From: Streptomyces sp. NBC_00335
GTDB taxonomy: Bacteria > Actinomycetota > Actinomycetes > Streptomycetales > Streptomycetaceae
DNA length: 64,000 nucleotides
Assembly: GCF_036127095.1 (NCBI RefSeq)
Contig: NZ_CP108006.1
Coordinates: 3,286,001 to 3,350,000, forward strand
Reading direction: 5' to 3'
Shown here: positions 1 through 9,864 of the stretch, piece by piece
How positions within the stretch are numbered: the stretch's first letter is position 1
Layout of the letters: the number at the start of each line of letters is the position of its first letter
Position numbers and translations under genes: made by a program
Notes under the pieces: model-generated
Databases searched by the model: none
Told to the model about the DNA's origin: nothing
The model's input: the letters and a program-made list of their open reading frames with translations, nothing else

Positions 1-342
1 GGGGTGGTGGAGGTGGCGGTCCGGCTCATCGAAGACATCTCGCTCTCCGCCCTGTCCAACCCCGCGTTCTACGCCCTGCTGCTCGGCGGCGGCTCCGCGT
101 TCCTGCTGCTCACCTCGGCGCTCCAGCGGGGCTCGGTGACGGCGGCGACGGCCGGCATGGTGCTGGGCGAGACGATCGGCCCGGCGGCCGTGGGCGTGGC
201 CTGGCTGGGCGACCGCACCCGCGAGGGCCTGACCTGGCTGGCGGTAGCGGGCTTCGTGGTGGCCGTAGCCGGAGCCCTGGCCCTGGCCCGCTTCGGCGAA
301 CCCCCGGCGGAGCCGGGCCACATCCAGCCGTCCGGCGCTTGA
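1..342 (+). CDS. C-terminal part of a DMT/EamA-like integral membrane protein (5' end outside window)
   Basis: The frame is open from base 1, so the start probably lies upstream; the first in-frame GTGs at 4 and 7 lack a ribosome binding site. About 112 residues remain, with three hydrophobic stretches (YALLLGGGSAFLLLTSAL, AATAGMVLGETIGPAAVGVAW, TWLAVAGFVVAVAGALALA), the typical C-terminal half of a small drug/metabolite-type transporter. The last residues (HIQPSGA, stop TGA at 340-342) are encoded by a copy of the dispersed intergenic repeat found elsewhere in this window, so the repeat seems to have supplied the native stop codon. The substrate cannot be judged. Confidence 0.6.
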   Translation, partial: GVVEVAVRLIEDISLSALSNPAFYALLLGGGSAFLLLTSALQRGSVTAATAGMVLGETIGPAAVGVAWLGDRTREGLTWLAVAGFVVAVAGALALARFGEPPAEPGHIQPSGA

Positions 343-490
343 GGACGGGGCCCGGGCGCGGCCGGGTGCTCCTGGGGCTCCGCCCCGGACCCCGCTCCTC
401 AAACGCCGGAGAGGCTGGATTTTCCAGACCACCGGCGGTCACGTGCGGGGTGACGCCAGCCAGATCCAGCCCGTCCGGCGTTTGAGGACC
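322..490. repeat. Three copies of a dispersed REP-like repeat
   Basis: Copies of a roughly 27-bp unit with core TCCGGCGTTTGAGG lie at 322-350 (forward), 395-420 (reverse) and 463-490 (forward), each with G/C-rich GGGTCCGGGCGGAGCCC-like flanks. The first two form an imperfect foldback. Related copies occur near 20.9 kb and 28.0-28.4 kb. Beyond these repeats I see nothing in 343-594. Confidence 0.7.
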
Positions 491-594
491 GGGTCCGGGC
501 GGAGCCCGGGGAACGGGCGAAGGGCGGGTAGGGGACAGCCCCGCAGGGTCGCCTCCCCGCAGGCATCGCACAGCGGACCCGCGCCCGGGCGCCG

Positions 595-2019
595 TCACGG
601 CAAGGCTGCGACCAAGGCGGCCAGCGTCGGGGCCCACGCGCTCTGGGACGGAGTCCCGAAGCCGACGACCAGGGCCTCGCGCGGGGGCATCGTCGCCTGC
701 GGATGCCGGAAGAAGGACAGCGGCAGCAGGCCGAGGTCCTGCCAGGCGGCCGCCCGCAGGGCCGCCCGTTCCCCGCCCGGCGGCAGGTCCAGCACCGCGT
801 GCAGGCCCGCGGCGATGCCGGAGACCACCGCCCGGTCCCCGACGGCCGCCACCAGCTCGTCGCGCCGGCGCCGGTACCGCAGCCGCATCTCCCGCACGTG
901 CCGGTCGTACGCCCCCGACCGGATGAACTCCGCGAGCGTCAGCTGGTCCAGCGCGCTGGAGCTCCAGTCGGTCCGGCCCTTCACCGCCAGCACCTCCTCC
1001 AGCAGCGGTCCGGGCACCACCATCCAGCCCATGCGCAGCCCAGGCGCCAGGGACTTGCTCGCCGTGCCCAGGTACACCACCCGGTCCGGGTCCAGCCCCT
1101 GGAGCGCGCCGACCGGCTGGCGGTCGTAGCGGAACTCGCCGTCGTAGTCGTCCTCCAGGATCAGCCCGCCCGTGGACCGGGCCCAGTCCACCGCCGCCGC
1201 CCGCCGCCCGGGCGTCAGCGCGGCGCCCGTCGGGAACTGGTGGGCCGGGGTCAGCAGCACCGCTCCCGCGCCCGAACCGGCCAGCTCCGTGGTGCGGGCC
1301 CCCGACCCGTCCACGGCCAGCGGCCGCGTCCGCAGCCCGGCGGCCGTCAGCAGCTCCCGGTGCACGTCCAGCCCGTACCCCTCCACCGCGATCTCGCGGA
1401 CCCGGCGCGCCCGCAGCATCCTCGCGAGCAGCATGAGGCCCTGCCCGAAGCCCGCGCACAGCACGATGCGTTCGGGGTCGGCGTACACCCCGCGGGACCG
1501 CGCCAGGTACCCGGCGAGGGCCTCGCGCAGCTCCACCCGGCCGCGCGGATCCGCGTACCCGAAGGCCTCGTTCGGGGCCTCGGTCAGCGCCCGCCGGGCC
1601 GCCGCCAGCCAGGCGGCGCGCGGGAAACCGCCCAGGTCCGGGGAACCGGGCTTCAGGCTGTACGAGGTCTGCGCGCGCACGGGGCGCCGTACGGCCACGG
1701 CCGCCGCGGGACGCCGCGCCCCGACCCCGACCCGGGCCCGCTCGCCGACCCGGGCCCGCTCCGCGACCCGGGTCCCGGAGCCCCGGCGGGCCGTCAGCCA
1801 GCCTTCGGCGACGAGCTCGGCGTAGGCCTCGGCGACGGTGTTGCGGGCGATCCCGAGGTCCGCGGCGAGCGACCGCGAGGACGGCAGCCGGGTCCCCGGG
1901 GCCAGCCGTCCGCTGCGCGCGGCCTCGCGCAGCGCCTCGGTGAGGCCGGCCCGGACACCGCGCCCGGGGACCGGTTCCAGATGCAGGTCGGCACCGAAAG
2001 TGGCCCGTGATTCCGTCAT
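595..2019 (-). CDS. MocR/PdxR-type transcriptional regulator (GntR wHTH fused to an aminotransferase-like domain)
   Basis: A 474-residue protein with a GntR-type winged helix-turn-helix at about residues 15-85 (PGTRLPSSRSLAADLGIARN), then a fold-type-I aminotransferase-like domain. The PLP-binding lysine is visible in TASKSLAPGLRMGW. MocR/PdxR proteins are PLP-responsive regulators, often of vitamin B6 or amino-acid genes. I chose the ATG giving MTESRATFG at 2019 because upstream codons would run into the divergent promoter. It is transcribed away from the AhpD-like gene starting 46 bp away, so that gene is the obvious candidate target. The effector is not evident. Confidence 0.85.
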   Translation of the reverse strand: MTESRATFGADLHLEPVPGRGVRAGLTEALREAARSGRLAPGTRLPSSRSLAADLGIARNTVAEAYAELVAEGWLTARRGSGTRVAERARVGERARVGVGARRPAAAVAVRRPVRAQTSYSLKPGSPDLGGFPRAAWLAAARRALTEAPNEAFGYADPRGRVELREALAGYLARSRGVYADPERIVLCAGFGQGLMLLARMLRARRVREIAVEGYGLDVHRELLTAAGLRTRPLAVDGSGARTTELAGSGAGAVLLTPAHQFPTGAALTPGRRAAAVDWARSTGGLILEDDYDGEFRYDRQPVGALQGLDPDRVVYLGTASKSLAPGLRMGWMVVPGPLLEEVLAVKGRTDWSSSALDQLTLAEFIRSGAYDRHVREMRLRYRRRRDELVAAVGDRAVVSGIAAGLHAVLDLPPGGERAALRAAAWQDLGLLPLSFFRHPQATMPPREALVVGFGTPSQSAWAPTLAALVAALP

Positions 2020-2065
2020 GGAAATGGACCATATCGGCGGGCCGCCCGGCTCGTAGGTTGGTTCC
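2020..2065. promoter_or_regulatory. Compact divergent promoter between mocR-type gene and ahpD-like gene
   Basis: Only 46 bp separate the two start codons. On the plus strand TAGGTT at 2054-2059 sits at -10 spacing with the ATG at 2066 and no Shine-Dalgarno sequence, suggesting a leaderless mRNA. The sequence GGACCATATCGG at about 2026-2037 overlaps both -35 regions and is a plausible operator for the MocR protein. Confidence 0.4.
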
Positions 2066-2554
2066 ATGACCCACACCGAGAAGGCACCCGAGCACACCCC
2101 CCGCATGCAGCTGGCGAAGCTCGCCCCGGAGTTCTACAAGGCCGCCGTGGCCCTGGACGCGGCCGCCGCCAAGGGGCTGGACCCGGCCCTCGTCGAGCTC
2201 GTCAAACTGCGCGCCTCGCAGATCAACCACTGCGCCTTCTGCATCGACATGCACTCCAAGGACGCCCTCGCGGCGGGCGAGGACGTGGAGCGGCTGCTGC
2301 TGCTCGGCGCCTGGGAGGAGTCGCGGCACTTCTACACGGAGAAGGAGCTCGCCGCGATCGAGCTGACGGAGGCCGTGACCGTCCTGACCGACGGATTCGT
2401 TCCCGACGAGGTCTACGAGCGGGCCGCGAAGCACTTCGAGGAGAAGGAGCTGGCCCAGGTGATCGCCCTGATCGCCGCGATCAACGTCTGGAACCGCATC
2501 GGCGTCACCACCCGCCTCACCCCGGGGCACTACACCCCGGGGATGTACAAGTAA
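2066..2554 (+). CDS. Carboxymuconolactone decarboxylase/AhpD-family protein
   Basis: A 162-residue cytoplasmic helical protein with the redox CxxC of AhpD-like proteins in CAFCIDMHSKDA (about residues 52-63), followed by the conserved His. AhpD relatives act as thiol-dependent peroxidase or disulfide-reductase partners, and many members of this class are uncharacterised. Its length fits the family. It is probably leaderless and is divergent from a MocR-type regulator. No partner peroxiredoxin is nearby, so the physiological substrate is unknown. Confidence 0.85.
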   Translation: MTHTEKAPEHTPRMQLAKLAPEFYKAAVALDAAAAKGLDPALVELVKLRASQINHCAFCIDMHSKDALAAGEDVERLLLLGAWEESRHFYTEKELAAIELTEAVTVLTDGFVPDEVYERAAKHFEEKELAQVIALIAAINVWNRIGVTTRLTPGHYTPGMYK

Positions 2555-2567
2555 CCCTGCGCGCGGC

Positions 2568-3884
2568 TCAGCCGCCCGTGGGCCGGAAGGCGGTCAGCGC
2601 GGCCTCGTGGTGCTCCTGCGTGAGCGTCCACTCGGCCGCCGGACCGGCCGTCAGGACGGCCCACTTCTTGCCGTCCCCGGCGACGAAGACCCGCTCCACG
2701 CCGCGGCGGCGGCCGTGTGACTCCGCGCTGTCGTACTCGTAGACCAGCTCCCCGCCCTCGGGGGCGCCCACGGCTGGGCCCACGCGGATCTCCTCGTAGC
2801 CCGTGGTCTGGGCCCGCAGGTAGGTGGAGGCGCCCTGGACGGCCGCGAGCGGGGTCAGTTCGGGCTCGCTCACCTGGAAGATCTGGACCAGTGCGGTGCG
2901 GTCGGGAGAGCGGTAGAAGACCCCCGCGGCGGCTTCCTCCCGGAGCCACCCGGCGGGGACGGCGACGGTGAACCCCTTCGCGTCGCGCACGGTCTCGTGG
3001 GCGGAGTCGCTACCGCTCGGGCTGGGGGTGGGGCTGCCGCTGCCGCTGCCGCTGCCCGTCGGCGACGGGGTGCGGGCCTCCGTGACCGAGGGGGCCGGGG
3101 AGGAGTCCTCCCCGCTCGGCGGGGCACTGGCGGTCGTCGGGCCCGCCTGCGCGGGCTGCTCGCCGGAGTCCCGCGCCACGAACCACACGGCCGCCGCACC
3201 GATCGCCAGCGCGGCCACCGCTACGGCCGCCGTGGTCGGCGTCGGCCACCGCCTCCCGCTCCGCGGGGGCCGGGGCGGCGCGGGGTACACCGGCTGTCCG
3301 GGCTGCGGGTGCGGATACGACGGGTAGGGGTACAGGTACGGGTCCTGCGACGCCCCCGGGCCGTACCCGGCCGCTCCGGCCCCCGAAGCAGGGGCCGGGC
3401 CCGGGGCCGGGGCCGGGTGGTGGCCCGGAGCGGGCTCCGGGCCTGGAGCCACGCCCGGAGCCGGGTCGTAACCCGGGGCAGGGGCCGCAGCCGGTGCGGA
3501 GCCGGATGCCGGTCCGGGAGCGTGTCCCGGCGCCGGAGCGTGGCCCGGCGCCGGAGCCTGTCCCGAGGCCGGAGCGTGACCCGGCGCCGGAGCCTGTCCC
3601 GAGGCCGGAGCGTGACCCGGCGCCGGAGCGTGGCCCGGCGCCTGGCCCGGCTCCGGAGGCGGCGCGGGCGCGGGCCCCGGTCCGGAAGCGGGCGCCGGAG
3701 GCGGCGCGGGGATCGGGTCGTAGCCCGGAGCCGGAGGCGGCGCGGAGTGGCCCGGGGGTGGGGTCGGCGCGGAGTGGCCCGGGGGTGGGGTCGGCGCGGA
3801 GTGGCCCGGGGGTGGGGTCGGCTGGGGGTCGGTCACCCAGCGTTGGGTCGCGGGGTCCCAGCGGGGGCCGTCCTGCGGGGCCAC
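2568..3884 (-). CDS. Proline-rich single-pass membrane protein with a kinase-type extracellular domain
   Basis: A 438-residue protein. I place the start at the GTG at 3884 because GGGAGG lies 6 nt upstream, overlapping the end of the preceding gene. The N-terminus contains WDPATQRWVTD, then about 170 residues of Pro/Ala/Gly repeats (PAPGHAPASGQ-like, and PTPPPGHSA three times), one membrane segment (AAVAVAALAIGAAAVWFVA), a Ser/Thr/Pro stalk, and an external domain starting GFTVAVPAGWLREE. That last domain resembles the C-terminal domains of the three kinase-type proteins at 52.9-60.7 kb, but no kinase domain is present here. It is the last gene of a three-gene operon. Function unknown. Confidence 0.75.
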   Translation of the reverse strand: MAPQDGPRWDPATQRWVTDPQPTPPPGHSAPTPPPGHSAPTPPPGHSAPPPAPGYDPIPAPPPAPASGPGPAPAPPPEPGQAPGHAPAPGHAPASGQAPAPGHAPASGQAPAPGHAPAPGHAPGPASGSAPAAAPAPGYDPAPGVAPGPEPAPGHHPAPAPGPAPASGAGAAGYGPGASQDPYLYPYPSYPHPQPGQPVYPAPPRPPRSGRRWPTPTTAAVAVAALAIGAAAVWFVARDSGEQPAQAGPTTASAPPSGEDSSPAPSVTEARTPSPTGSGSGSGSPTPSPSGSDSAHETVRDAKGFTVAVPAGWLREEAAAGVFYRSPDRTALVQIFQVSEPELTPLAAVQGASTYLRAQTTGYEEIRVGPAVGAPEGGELVYEYDSAESHGRRRGVERVFVAGDGKKWAVLTAGPAAEWTLTQEHHEAALTAFRPTGG

Positions 3885-3886
3885 GG

Positions 3887-4306
3887 TCAGCCTCCCAGCG
3901 TGGTCAGGAGCCCGGCCAGGGCAGTCGCGGCGCTGACCGAGTCCACCAGCGGAGCCCACCGCTCCAGGGCCCCGCGGAGCCGCGGCACCAGGCCGGGCCG
4001 GATCTCCTCGGCCCCTTCCAGCCCCTCCGCGACCCCGTCCAGCTCGGCGTCGAGCGCCGCCCTGTCCTCGCCCCGCGGCAGTCGTACGAGGGCCGCGCGC
4101 AGGTCCAGTACGGCGTCGAGGAGGGCCTGCGGCCCGACGGTGTCCGCCCCGGCTCCCCCGTGGTGCACGGTGTTGGTGTTGTTGCTGCCGCCGATGCTGA
4201 ACGCGCTGCCCGTGACCTCGCCGATGCGGACCGCGGGCTCCTGCCCGGCCGCGCCGGCAGCACCCGTACCCGTACCCGTATCCGTACCGCCGTTCTCAGT
4301 TGCCAC
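3887..4306 (-). CDS. Small protein with Asn/Gly/Ser motif followed by a helical domain
   Basis: A 139-residue protein. Residues 1-30 are Gly/Thr-rich. Residues 34-45 (SAFSIGGSNNTN) match the end of the upstream gene product at 11 of 12 positions. Residues 55-139 look like an alpha-helical bundle (leucine-rich, ending VDSVSAATALAGLLTTLGG) that reminds me of the DUF5955 type, which I could not verify. Its start overlaps the upstream gene by 11 bp, and a GTG start follows 2 bp after its stop, so it is translationally coupled on both sides. A short motif shared by neighbours next to a helical domain resembles bacterial amyloid-type signalling pairs; that is inference. Confidence 0.75.
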   Translation of the reverse strand: MATENGGTDTGTGTGAAGAAGQEPAVRIGEVTGSAFSIGGSNNTNTVHHGGAGADTVGPQALLDAVLDLRAALVRLPRGEDRAALDAELDGVAEGLEGAEEIRPGLVPRLRGALERWAPLVDSVSAATALAGLLTTLGG

Positions 4307-4368
4307 CGGTGTTCCCCTTGCCCTTCGTGCTGTTGGTGTTGTTGCTGCCGCCGACGCTGAAGGCGCTG
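4171..4368. repeat. 38-bp direct repeat encoding the shared motif in two adjacent genes
   Basis: Bases 4171-4208 and 4331-4368 are 36/38 identical and exactly 160 bp apart. One copy lies near the start of the 139-residue gene, the other at the 3' end of the 567-residue gene, in the same reading sense. Most of the nucleotide identity is needed to keep the peptide, but synonymous positions also agree. Confidence 0.8.
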
Positions 4369-5999
4369 TGGTTCACCGACTGGATGAACACCCCGCCCTC
4401 GGCGACGTTGACCGCGCGCTGCGCGAACTCCTCCGTGTGCCAGCCCGCTTCGTGCAGCGCGAGGACGACGCCCCCGACGACCCGGTCCTGGATGGTCTTC
4501 AGGAAGCGGTCGAGGTCCATCAGGTGGAAGAGCGAGCCGTTGTCCTCGGAGGCCAGGTCGCGCACCGACACCCGCGGCCCCTCGGGCCGGGCCCCGCCGT
4601 GCCCGCCGGTGACGATCCGCCACCAGCTCGCCAGGCCGCGGCCCAGCGTGGTCACGGAGGCCGCGAGGGAGCCGGGGGTGTTGCGCAGGGCCCAGACGGC
4701 CTTGCCGAGCGCGTTGTTGTTGCGGTAGCGCTGGGCGTCCGCGTCGGCGTTGTGGAAGTCGGTCCGCACCGGCAGCAGCACGTGCGGGGCGACTTCCAGC
4801 ATCATCATCCCGCCCTGCGTGTGGACCCGTACGAAGACGGTGACGACGAGGTTCTCGTCCCAGCCGCCCACCCGCACGCGCAGGAAGTGCCGGCGGCGCT
4901 CGCCGCCCTCCTCGATGGCGGCGGCGCGCTGCTCGCCGAACTGCCCGTGCACGACCTGTGCGGTGTCCCGGTGCGGCAGCCCGCCCGCGGGCAGGAACAC
5001 GCACTCGTCCAGGACCAGTTCGCGCATCCGGTCGCCCACCGCGGCGGACTGCTCCGGGGAACCGTGCGGGGAGGGCACCCGCAGGCGTTCCAGCAGCGGC
5101 ACGATCCGCGCCAGGATGTGGGCGTTGGTGACCGCGACGGGCTTGCGGTCGGGGCCGAGGTCCTCGCGCGCGCGCAGTTCCACGGACAGGTGCCAGGGCC
5201 GGAAGGGTTCACCCGCCCCGCAGAACGGGTCGTTGACGTCGTACATGATCATCGGCGTGTGCTGCTCGGCCCGGATGCGCTGGCGGACCCGCTGGAAGCG
5301 GGCCCCTTCGCCGGCTTCGGCCGGGTCGTTCGCGAGGTCGGCGTAGCGGCGCTCGGCGAGGTCGGTGGCGATGGTGCGGTAGACGTGTCCGCGCTGGAGC
5401 CCCACGACGGTGACCACACCGGCGAAGACGACCGGCAGCCACCACAGGACGGCGGTGGCCGCGACCTCCCCGCCCGTCGGGGCGAACGGCAGGCCGCCGG
5501 CTCCCGTCTCGTCCAGGAGGCTGAACAGCGCGAACCCGCCGATGCCGAGGGCGAACAGGACGAAGAGCAGTGCCCACCAGGCGTAGATCCGCAGGATCAC
5601 GGAGAGCACCCGCAGCACCGGGACGTTCCGGGCGCGCAGCCAGTCGGCCAGGCTCAGCAGCAGGAAGGGCGGGACCAGCGCGAGGAGGAAGCCGCCCGTG
5701 AGCAGGGCGCCCACGAACCAGGCCCCGAGGACGCCGGCAGCCCAGCCGAGTTCGGCGCGGCGGGCGCGCAGCGCGTGGGCGAGGACCCGGGAGGCGTCGT
5801 AGCCGTAGGAAGGGGCGACGATCCGTTCCTCGTGGACGTACAGCTCGTCGATGACCCGGTCGCGGTACCCAGCGTCGAGGTACGTACCCGCACACAGGAA
5901 GCGGCCGGCCTCGCTGAGGGAGGGGTGGACCGGGGGCCGGCCCGCGGAGGTACCGGCCCAACTGCCGCCGGGCTGATGGGGAATCGGGTTCTCGGTCAC
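4296..5999 (-). CDS. Multi-pass membrane protein ending in the same Asn/Gly/Ser motif
   Basis: A 567-residue protein starting with GTG. A short N-terminal part (CAGTYLDAGYRDRVIDELY) is followed by about four membrane segments between residues 83 and 200 (for example LTGGFLLALVPPFLLLSL and WWLPVVFAGVVTVVG), then a large soluble domain of about 340 residues of unknown family. Residues 545-556 read SAFSVGGSNNTN, followed by STKGKGNTGGN. The mRNA is probably leaderless: TAGGGT at 6006-6011 lies 6 nt before the GTG. It is the first gene of the operon with the next two. I do not recognise the soluble domain. Confidence 0.75.
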   Translation of the reverse strand: MTENPIPHQPGGSWAGTSAGRPPVHPSLSEAGRFLCAGTYLDAGYRDRVIDELYVHEERIVAPSYGYDASRVLAHALRARRAELGWAAGVLGAWFVGALLTGGFLLALVPPFLLLSLADWLRARNVPVLRVLSVILRIYAWWALLFVLFALGIGGFALFSLLDETGAGGLPFAPTGGEVAATAVLWWLPVVFAGVVTVVGLQRGHVYRTIATDLAERRYADLANDPAEAGEGARFQRVRQRIRAEQHTPMIMYDVNDPFCGAGEPFRPWHLSVELRAREDLGPDRKPVAVTNAHILARIVPLLERLRVPSPHGSPEQSAAVGDRMRELVLDECVFLPAGGLPHRDTAQVVHGQFGEQRAAAIEEGGERRRHFLRVRVGGWDENLVVTVFVRVHTQGGMMMLEVAPHVLLPVRTDFHNADADAQRYRNNNALGKAVWALRNTPGSLAASVTTLGRGLASWWRIVTGGHGGARPEGPRVSVRDLASEDNGSLFHLMDLDRFLKTIQDRVVGGVVLALHEAGWHTEEFAQRAVNVAEGGVFIQSVNHSAFSVGGSNNTNSTKGKGNTGGN

Positions 6000-6051
6000 C
6001 GACCGACCCTAGGGTTCCCCTCCATGCCGCGACAGAAAGATTCACGCCAAA

Positions 6052-6077
6052 CGCCCCGGCCAGGTTTGGCCGGGGCG
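6052..6077 (-). terminator. Stem-loop after mdh
   Basis: An 11-bp perfect stem (CGCCCCGGCCA / TGGCCGGGGCG) with loop GGTT, 58 bp after the mdh stop and before the promoter of the next minus-strand gene. There is no strong U tract, as is common in Streptomyces. Confidence 0.6.
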
Positions 6078-6134
6078 CATGGGTGTTCGTACCGCTCGTA
6101 CGGGGGCCTGCGCGGCCGGGCCGTACGAGAACGA

Positions 6135-7325
<1,191 letters not shown>

Positions 7326-7868
7326 TCAGCGGACGGTGAAACGGACCGCGGTCTCCAGGAAGGGGACGTTCAGCCACGGCTTGGGCTCGATGACCAGTGC
7401 GAGCAGCGTGATCGCCACGCCCAGCAGGCCGTACGTGACCATGTCCGTGAAGCGGGAGCGCACCGCGAGCATGCCCACGGAGGGCAGCAGTCGGCGCATC
7501 ACCGAGCCCGCGAGCATCGCGATGCCGATCAGCAGGCAGCCGGCGCGCGGATGGTCCATCGCGGTGAGCAGCAGTCCGCCGGCCGTGGCGGTGAGGACGG
7601 CGAGCATCGGCCACTGCCGGGCCGGAGCCGGAGCGTCGCCGGGCGCGGCCCGGCCACCGCCCTCGGGACGCGCGGTGTCCCGGGTGACGGAGGGGAAGCG
7701 GCGGGACTTGGCCCCCTCGGGCTCCTGGGCGGCCGCGGGCCGTGGGGTCCGCCCGCCGCCGCCCGTGCCCTTCGCGGCCCAGCTCGGAACCGGGCGCGGG
7801 GCCGCGGCGGCCGGGGCGGGAGCGGGCTCGGGGGCCGCGGCGGGGTCCGGCTCGCGCTCAGCCGGCAC
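7326..7868 (-). CDS. DUF3017 small membrane protein
   Basis: A 180-residue protein. The N-terminal half is Pro/Ala-rich and probably disordered. The C-terminal half has three hydrophobic helices ([49 protein letters not shown]), the DUF3017 pattern usually encoded next to folD in actinobacteria. It starts at a GTG overlapping the folD stop by 11 bp, so translation is likely coupled. Function unknown. Confidence 0.85.
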   Translation of the reverse strand: MPAEREPDPAAAPEPAPAPAAAAPRPVPSWAAKGTGGGGRTPRPAAAQEPEGAKSRRFPSVTRDTARPEGGGRAAPGDAPAPARQWPMLAVLTATAGGLLLTAMDHPRAGCLLIGIAMLAGSVMRRLLPSVGMLAVRSRFTDMVTYGLLGVAITLLALVIEPKPWLNVPFLETAVRFTVR

Positions 7869-8721
7869 GGGGAACCGCCCGCTCGGCGGCTTCGACCACG
7901 TTGACGAGCAGCTGCGCGCGGGTCATCGGGCCGACGCCGCCCGGGTTCGGGGAGATCCAGCCGGCCACGTCCGCGACTCCGGGGTGCACGTCCCCGACGA
8001 TCTTGCCGTTCTCGTCGCGGCTGACGCCGACGTCGAGCACGGCGGCGCCCGGCTTCACGTCCTCCGGCTTGACCAGGTGCGGCACGCCGGCGGCCGCGAC
8101 GACGATGTCCGCCTGGCGCAGCAGTCCGGACAGGTCGCGCGTACCGGTGTGGCACAGGGTGACGGTCGCGTTCTCGGACTTGCGGGTGAGCAGCAGGCCG
8201 ATGGACCGGCCGACGGTGATCCCGCGGCCGAGGACGACCACGTGCGCGCCGTTGATCTCCACGCCGTGGTGGCGCAGCAGCTGGACGATGCCGTACGGGG
8301 TGCACGGCAGCGGGCCCGGCTCGTTCAGGACCAGCCTGCCGAGCGACATCGGGTGCAGGCCGTCGGCGTCCTTCGCCGGGTCCATGAGCTCCAGGACGCG
8401 GTTGGTGTCGATGCCCTTGGGGAGCGGGAGCTGCACGATGTAGCCGGTGCACTCCGGGTTGGCGTTCAGCTCCCGCACGACCTCCTCGATGTCCTCCTGG
8501 GAGGCCGTCGCGGGCAGTTCGCGCTGCAGGGAGGCGATGCCGACCTCGGCGCAGTCCTTGTGCTTGCCGTTGACGTACCAGCGGCTGCCCGGGTCGTCGC
8601 CGACCAGCAGGGTGCCGAGGCCGGGGGTGATGCCCCGGGCCTTGAGCGCCGCCACGCGGGCGGTCAGTTCGGACTTGATCGCGGCTGCGGTGGCCTTGCC
8701 GTCGAGAATCTGGGCGGTCAT
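7858..8721 (-). CDS. folD: Bifunctional methylenetetrahydrofolate dehydrogenase/cyclohydrolase
   Basis: A 287-residue cytoplasmic enzyme interconverting 5,10-methylene- and 10-formyl-tetrahydrofolate, supplying formyl groups to purine synthesis; purH and purN lie 1-3 kb away. Conserved features are the active-site region [13 protein letters not shown], with the catalytic Lys, the [11 protein letters not shown] motif, and the NADP-binding [14 protein letters not shown]. The start is the ATG at 8721 giving [12 protein letters not shown], the usual N-terminus. The DUF3017 gene follows with overlap. Confidence 0.96.
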   Translation of the reverse strand: MTAQILDGKATAAAIKSELTARVAALKARGITPGLGTLLVGDDPGSRWYVNGKHKDCAEVGIASLQRELPATASQEDIEEVVRELNANPECTGYIVQLPLPKGIDTNRVLELMDPAKDADGLHPMSLGRLVLNEPGPLPCTPYGIVQLLRHHGVEINGAHVVVLGRGITVGRSIGLLLTRKSENATVTLCHTGTRDLSGLLRQADIVVAAAGVPHLVKPEDVKPGAAVLDVGVSRDENGKIVGDVHPGVADVAGWISPNPGGVGPMTRAQLLVNVVEAAERAVPRAG

Positions 8722-9109
8722 GGCCCCATCCTCCCGGATGGAGCGGTCAAGGATCCAGTCGCGGATCCGGCCGCAGTCCCGCACGGCCTGCCCGGGTCCG
8801 CTCGGGGGCCGCTCGAGGTGCGCCCGGGGTGCGCTCGGGGATGGTTCCGGGTGTGTTCCGGGTTCGCCCAGGTTCGTTCCGGGTTCGTTCCGGGTTCGCT
8901 CGGATTCGTTCCGGGTTCGCTGTGGGTTCGTTGCACTTGCACAACAAGTACCGGGCGAGCGACGTCGCGGCTGGACAAGCCCGGTCCTGCGGGACGACCA
9001 TGCGGGGAACGTAGTGCCGCGAGCAGTGCCGGGGGGCGGGCCGCACGACTTGCAGTGAATCCTCCGCGCGTGCCGTGCGTCCCCGCACTTCCACGGAGGA
9101 ACACCCCAG
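8722..9109. promoter_or_regulatory. Divergent intergenic region with degenerate repeats and a palindrome
   Basis: This 388-bp gap between folD and the 212-residue membrane gene contains an irregular array of GGTTCGTTCC-like units from about 8848 to 8932. At 8935-8949 there is ACTTGCACAACAAGT, a 15-bp dyad with perfect 5-bp arms, overlapping a TTGCAC direct repeat (8931-8942). It is plausibly an operator for one or both genes. No gene is visible here. Confidence 0.4.
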
Positions 9110-9748
9110 ATGAGCTTCGGCGACCCGAACAACCCGTACGCGCAGCAGCCGCAGGGCGGCCAGCCCGCCTACGGCTACCCCCCGCAGGCCCCCCAGGGCG
9201 TCCCTGCCCAGGGCGGCTACGGCTACCCGCAGCAGGCTTACCCGGGCGTCCCCGGCTACCCGGGCTCGCCGATGCCCATGCCCGGCGGGGTGAAGGGGGC
9301 GCGGGTCATCCTCTTCATCCTCGGTGGACTCCAGGCCCTGCTCGGCCTGCTCATCGCCGTCGGCGGCGCACTCTTCGCCACCGCGCTGTCCGAGTCGTCC
9401 AGCTCCAGCGCGAGCGACGTGGGGGCCGTCGCCGGCGGCGCGTTCGTCATCGGCGGCATCTTCGTCGTCGGCCTGGCCCTGTGGCCGATCCTGACCGCCG
9501 CCAAGCTGAGCAAGGGCCGCGGCGGCGTACGGGTCTCCGGGATCATCTTCGGCTCGCTCCAGACCCTCTTCGCCGTCGGCAGCCTGGTCATCAACATCGT
9601 GACGCTCAACGGCCTCCACGAGTCCGGCGGCGCCCCGCTCCTGATCTCGACGATCCCCGCCCTGATCTCGCTCGGCCTGGGCCTGTGGATCCTCATCGGC
9701 CTGGCCAACTCGGCCGCGGGCGAATACTTCCGCCGCCCCCAGTACTAG
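9110..9748 (+). CDS. Four-pass membrane protein with Gly/Tyr/Pro/Gln-rich N-terminus
   Basis: A 212-residue protein. The first 60 residues are low-complexity ([20 protein letters not shown]). Four hydrophobic segments follow: [59 protein letters not shown] and [20 protein letters not shown]. The architecture is common among small streptomycete membrane proteins and I do not recognise a specific function. GGAGGA precedes the ATG. It is followed by a strong stem-loop shared with purH on the other strand. Confidence 0.8.
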   Translation: MSFGDPNNPYAQQPQGGQPAYGYPPQAPQGVPAQGGYGYPQQAYPGVPGYPGSPMPMPGGVKGARVILFILGGLQALLGLLIAVGGALFATALSESSSSSASDVGAVAGGAFVIGGIFVVGLALWPILTAAKLSKGRGGVRVSGIIFGSLQTLFAVGSLVINIVTLNGLHESGGAPLLISTIPALISLGLGLWILIGLANSAAGEYFRRPQY

Positions 9749-9797
9749 GACGCGGCACTCGTACGCAGGACCAGGCCCCAGGTCCCGGACGCATGAC

Positions 9798-9845
9798 ACG
9801 GCGAAGGCCGCCCACCGCACTGCTGCGGTGGGCGGCCTTCGCCGT
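9798..9845. terminator. Bidirectional terminator between convergent genes
   Basis: A perfect 22-bp inverted repeat (9798-9819 and 9824-9845) with a 4-nt loop, CTGC, between the ends of the 212-residue membrane gene and purH. It is placed to end transcription from both sides. Confidence 0.85.
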
Positions 9846-9864
9846 CTGCGGGTGAGCGCCGGAC

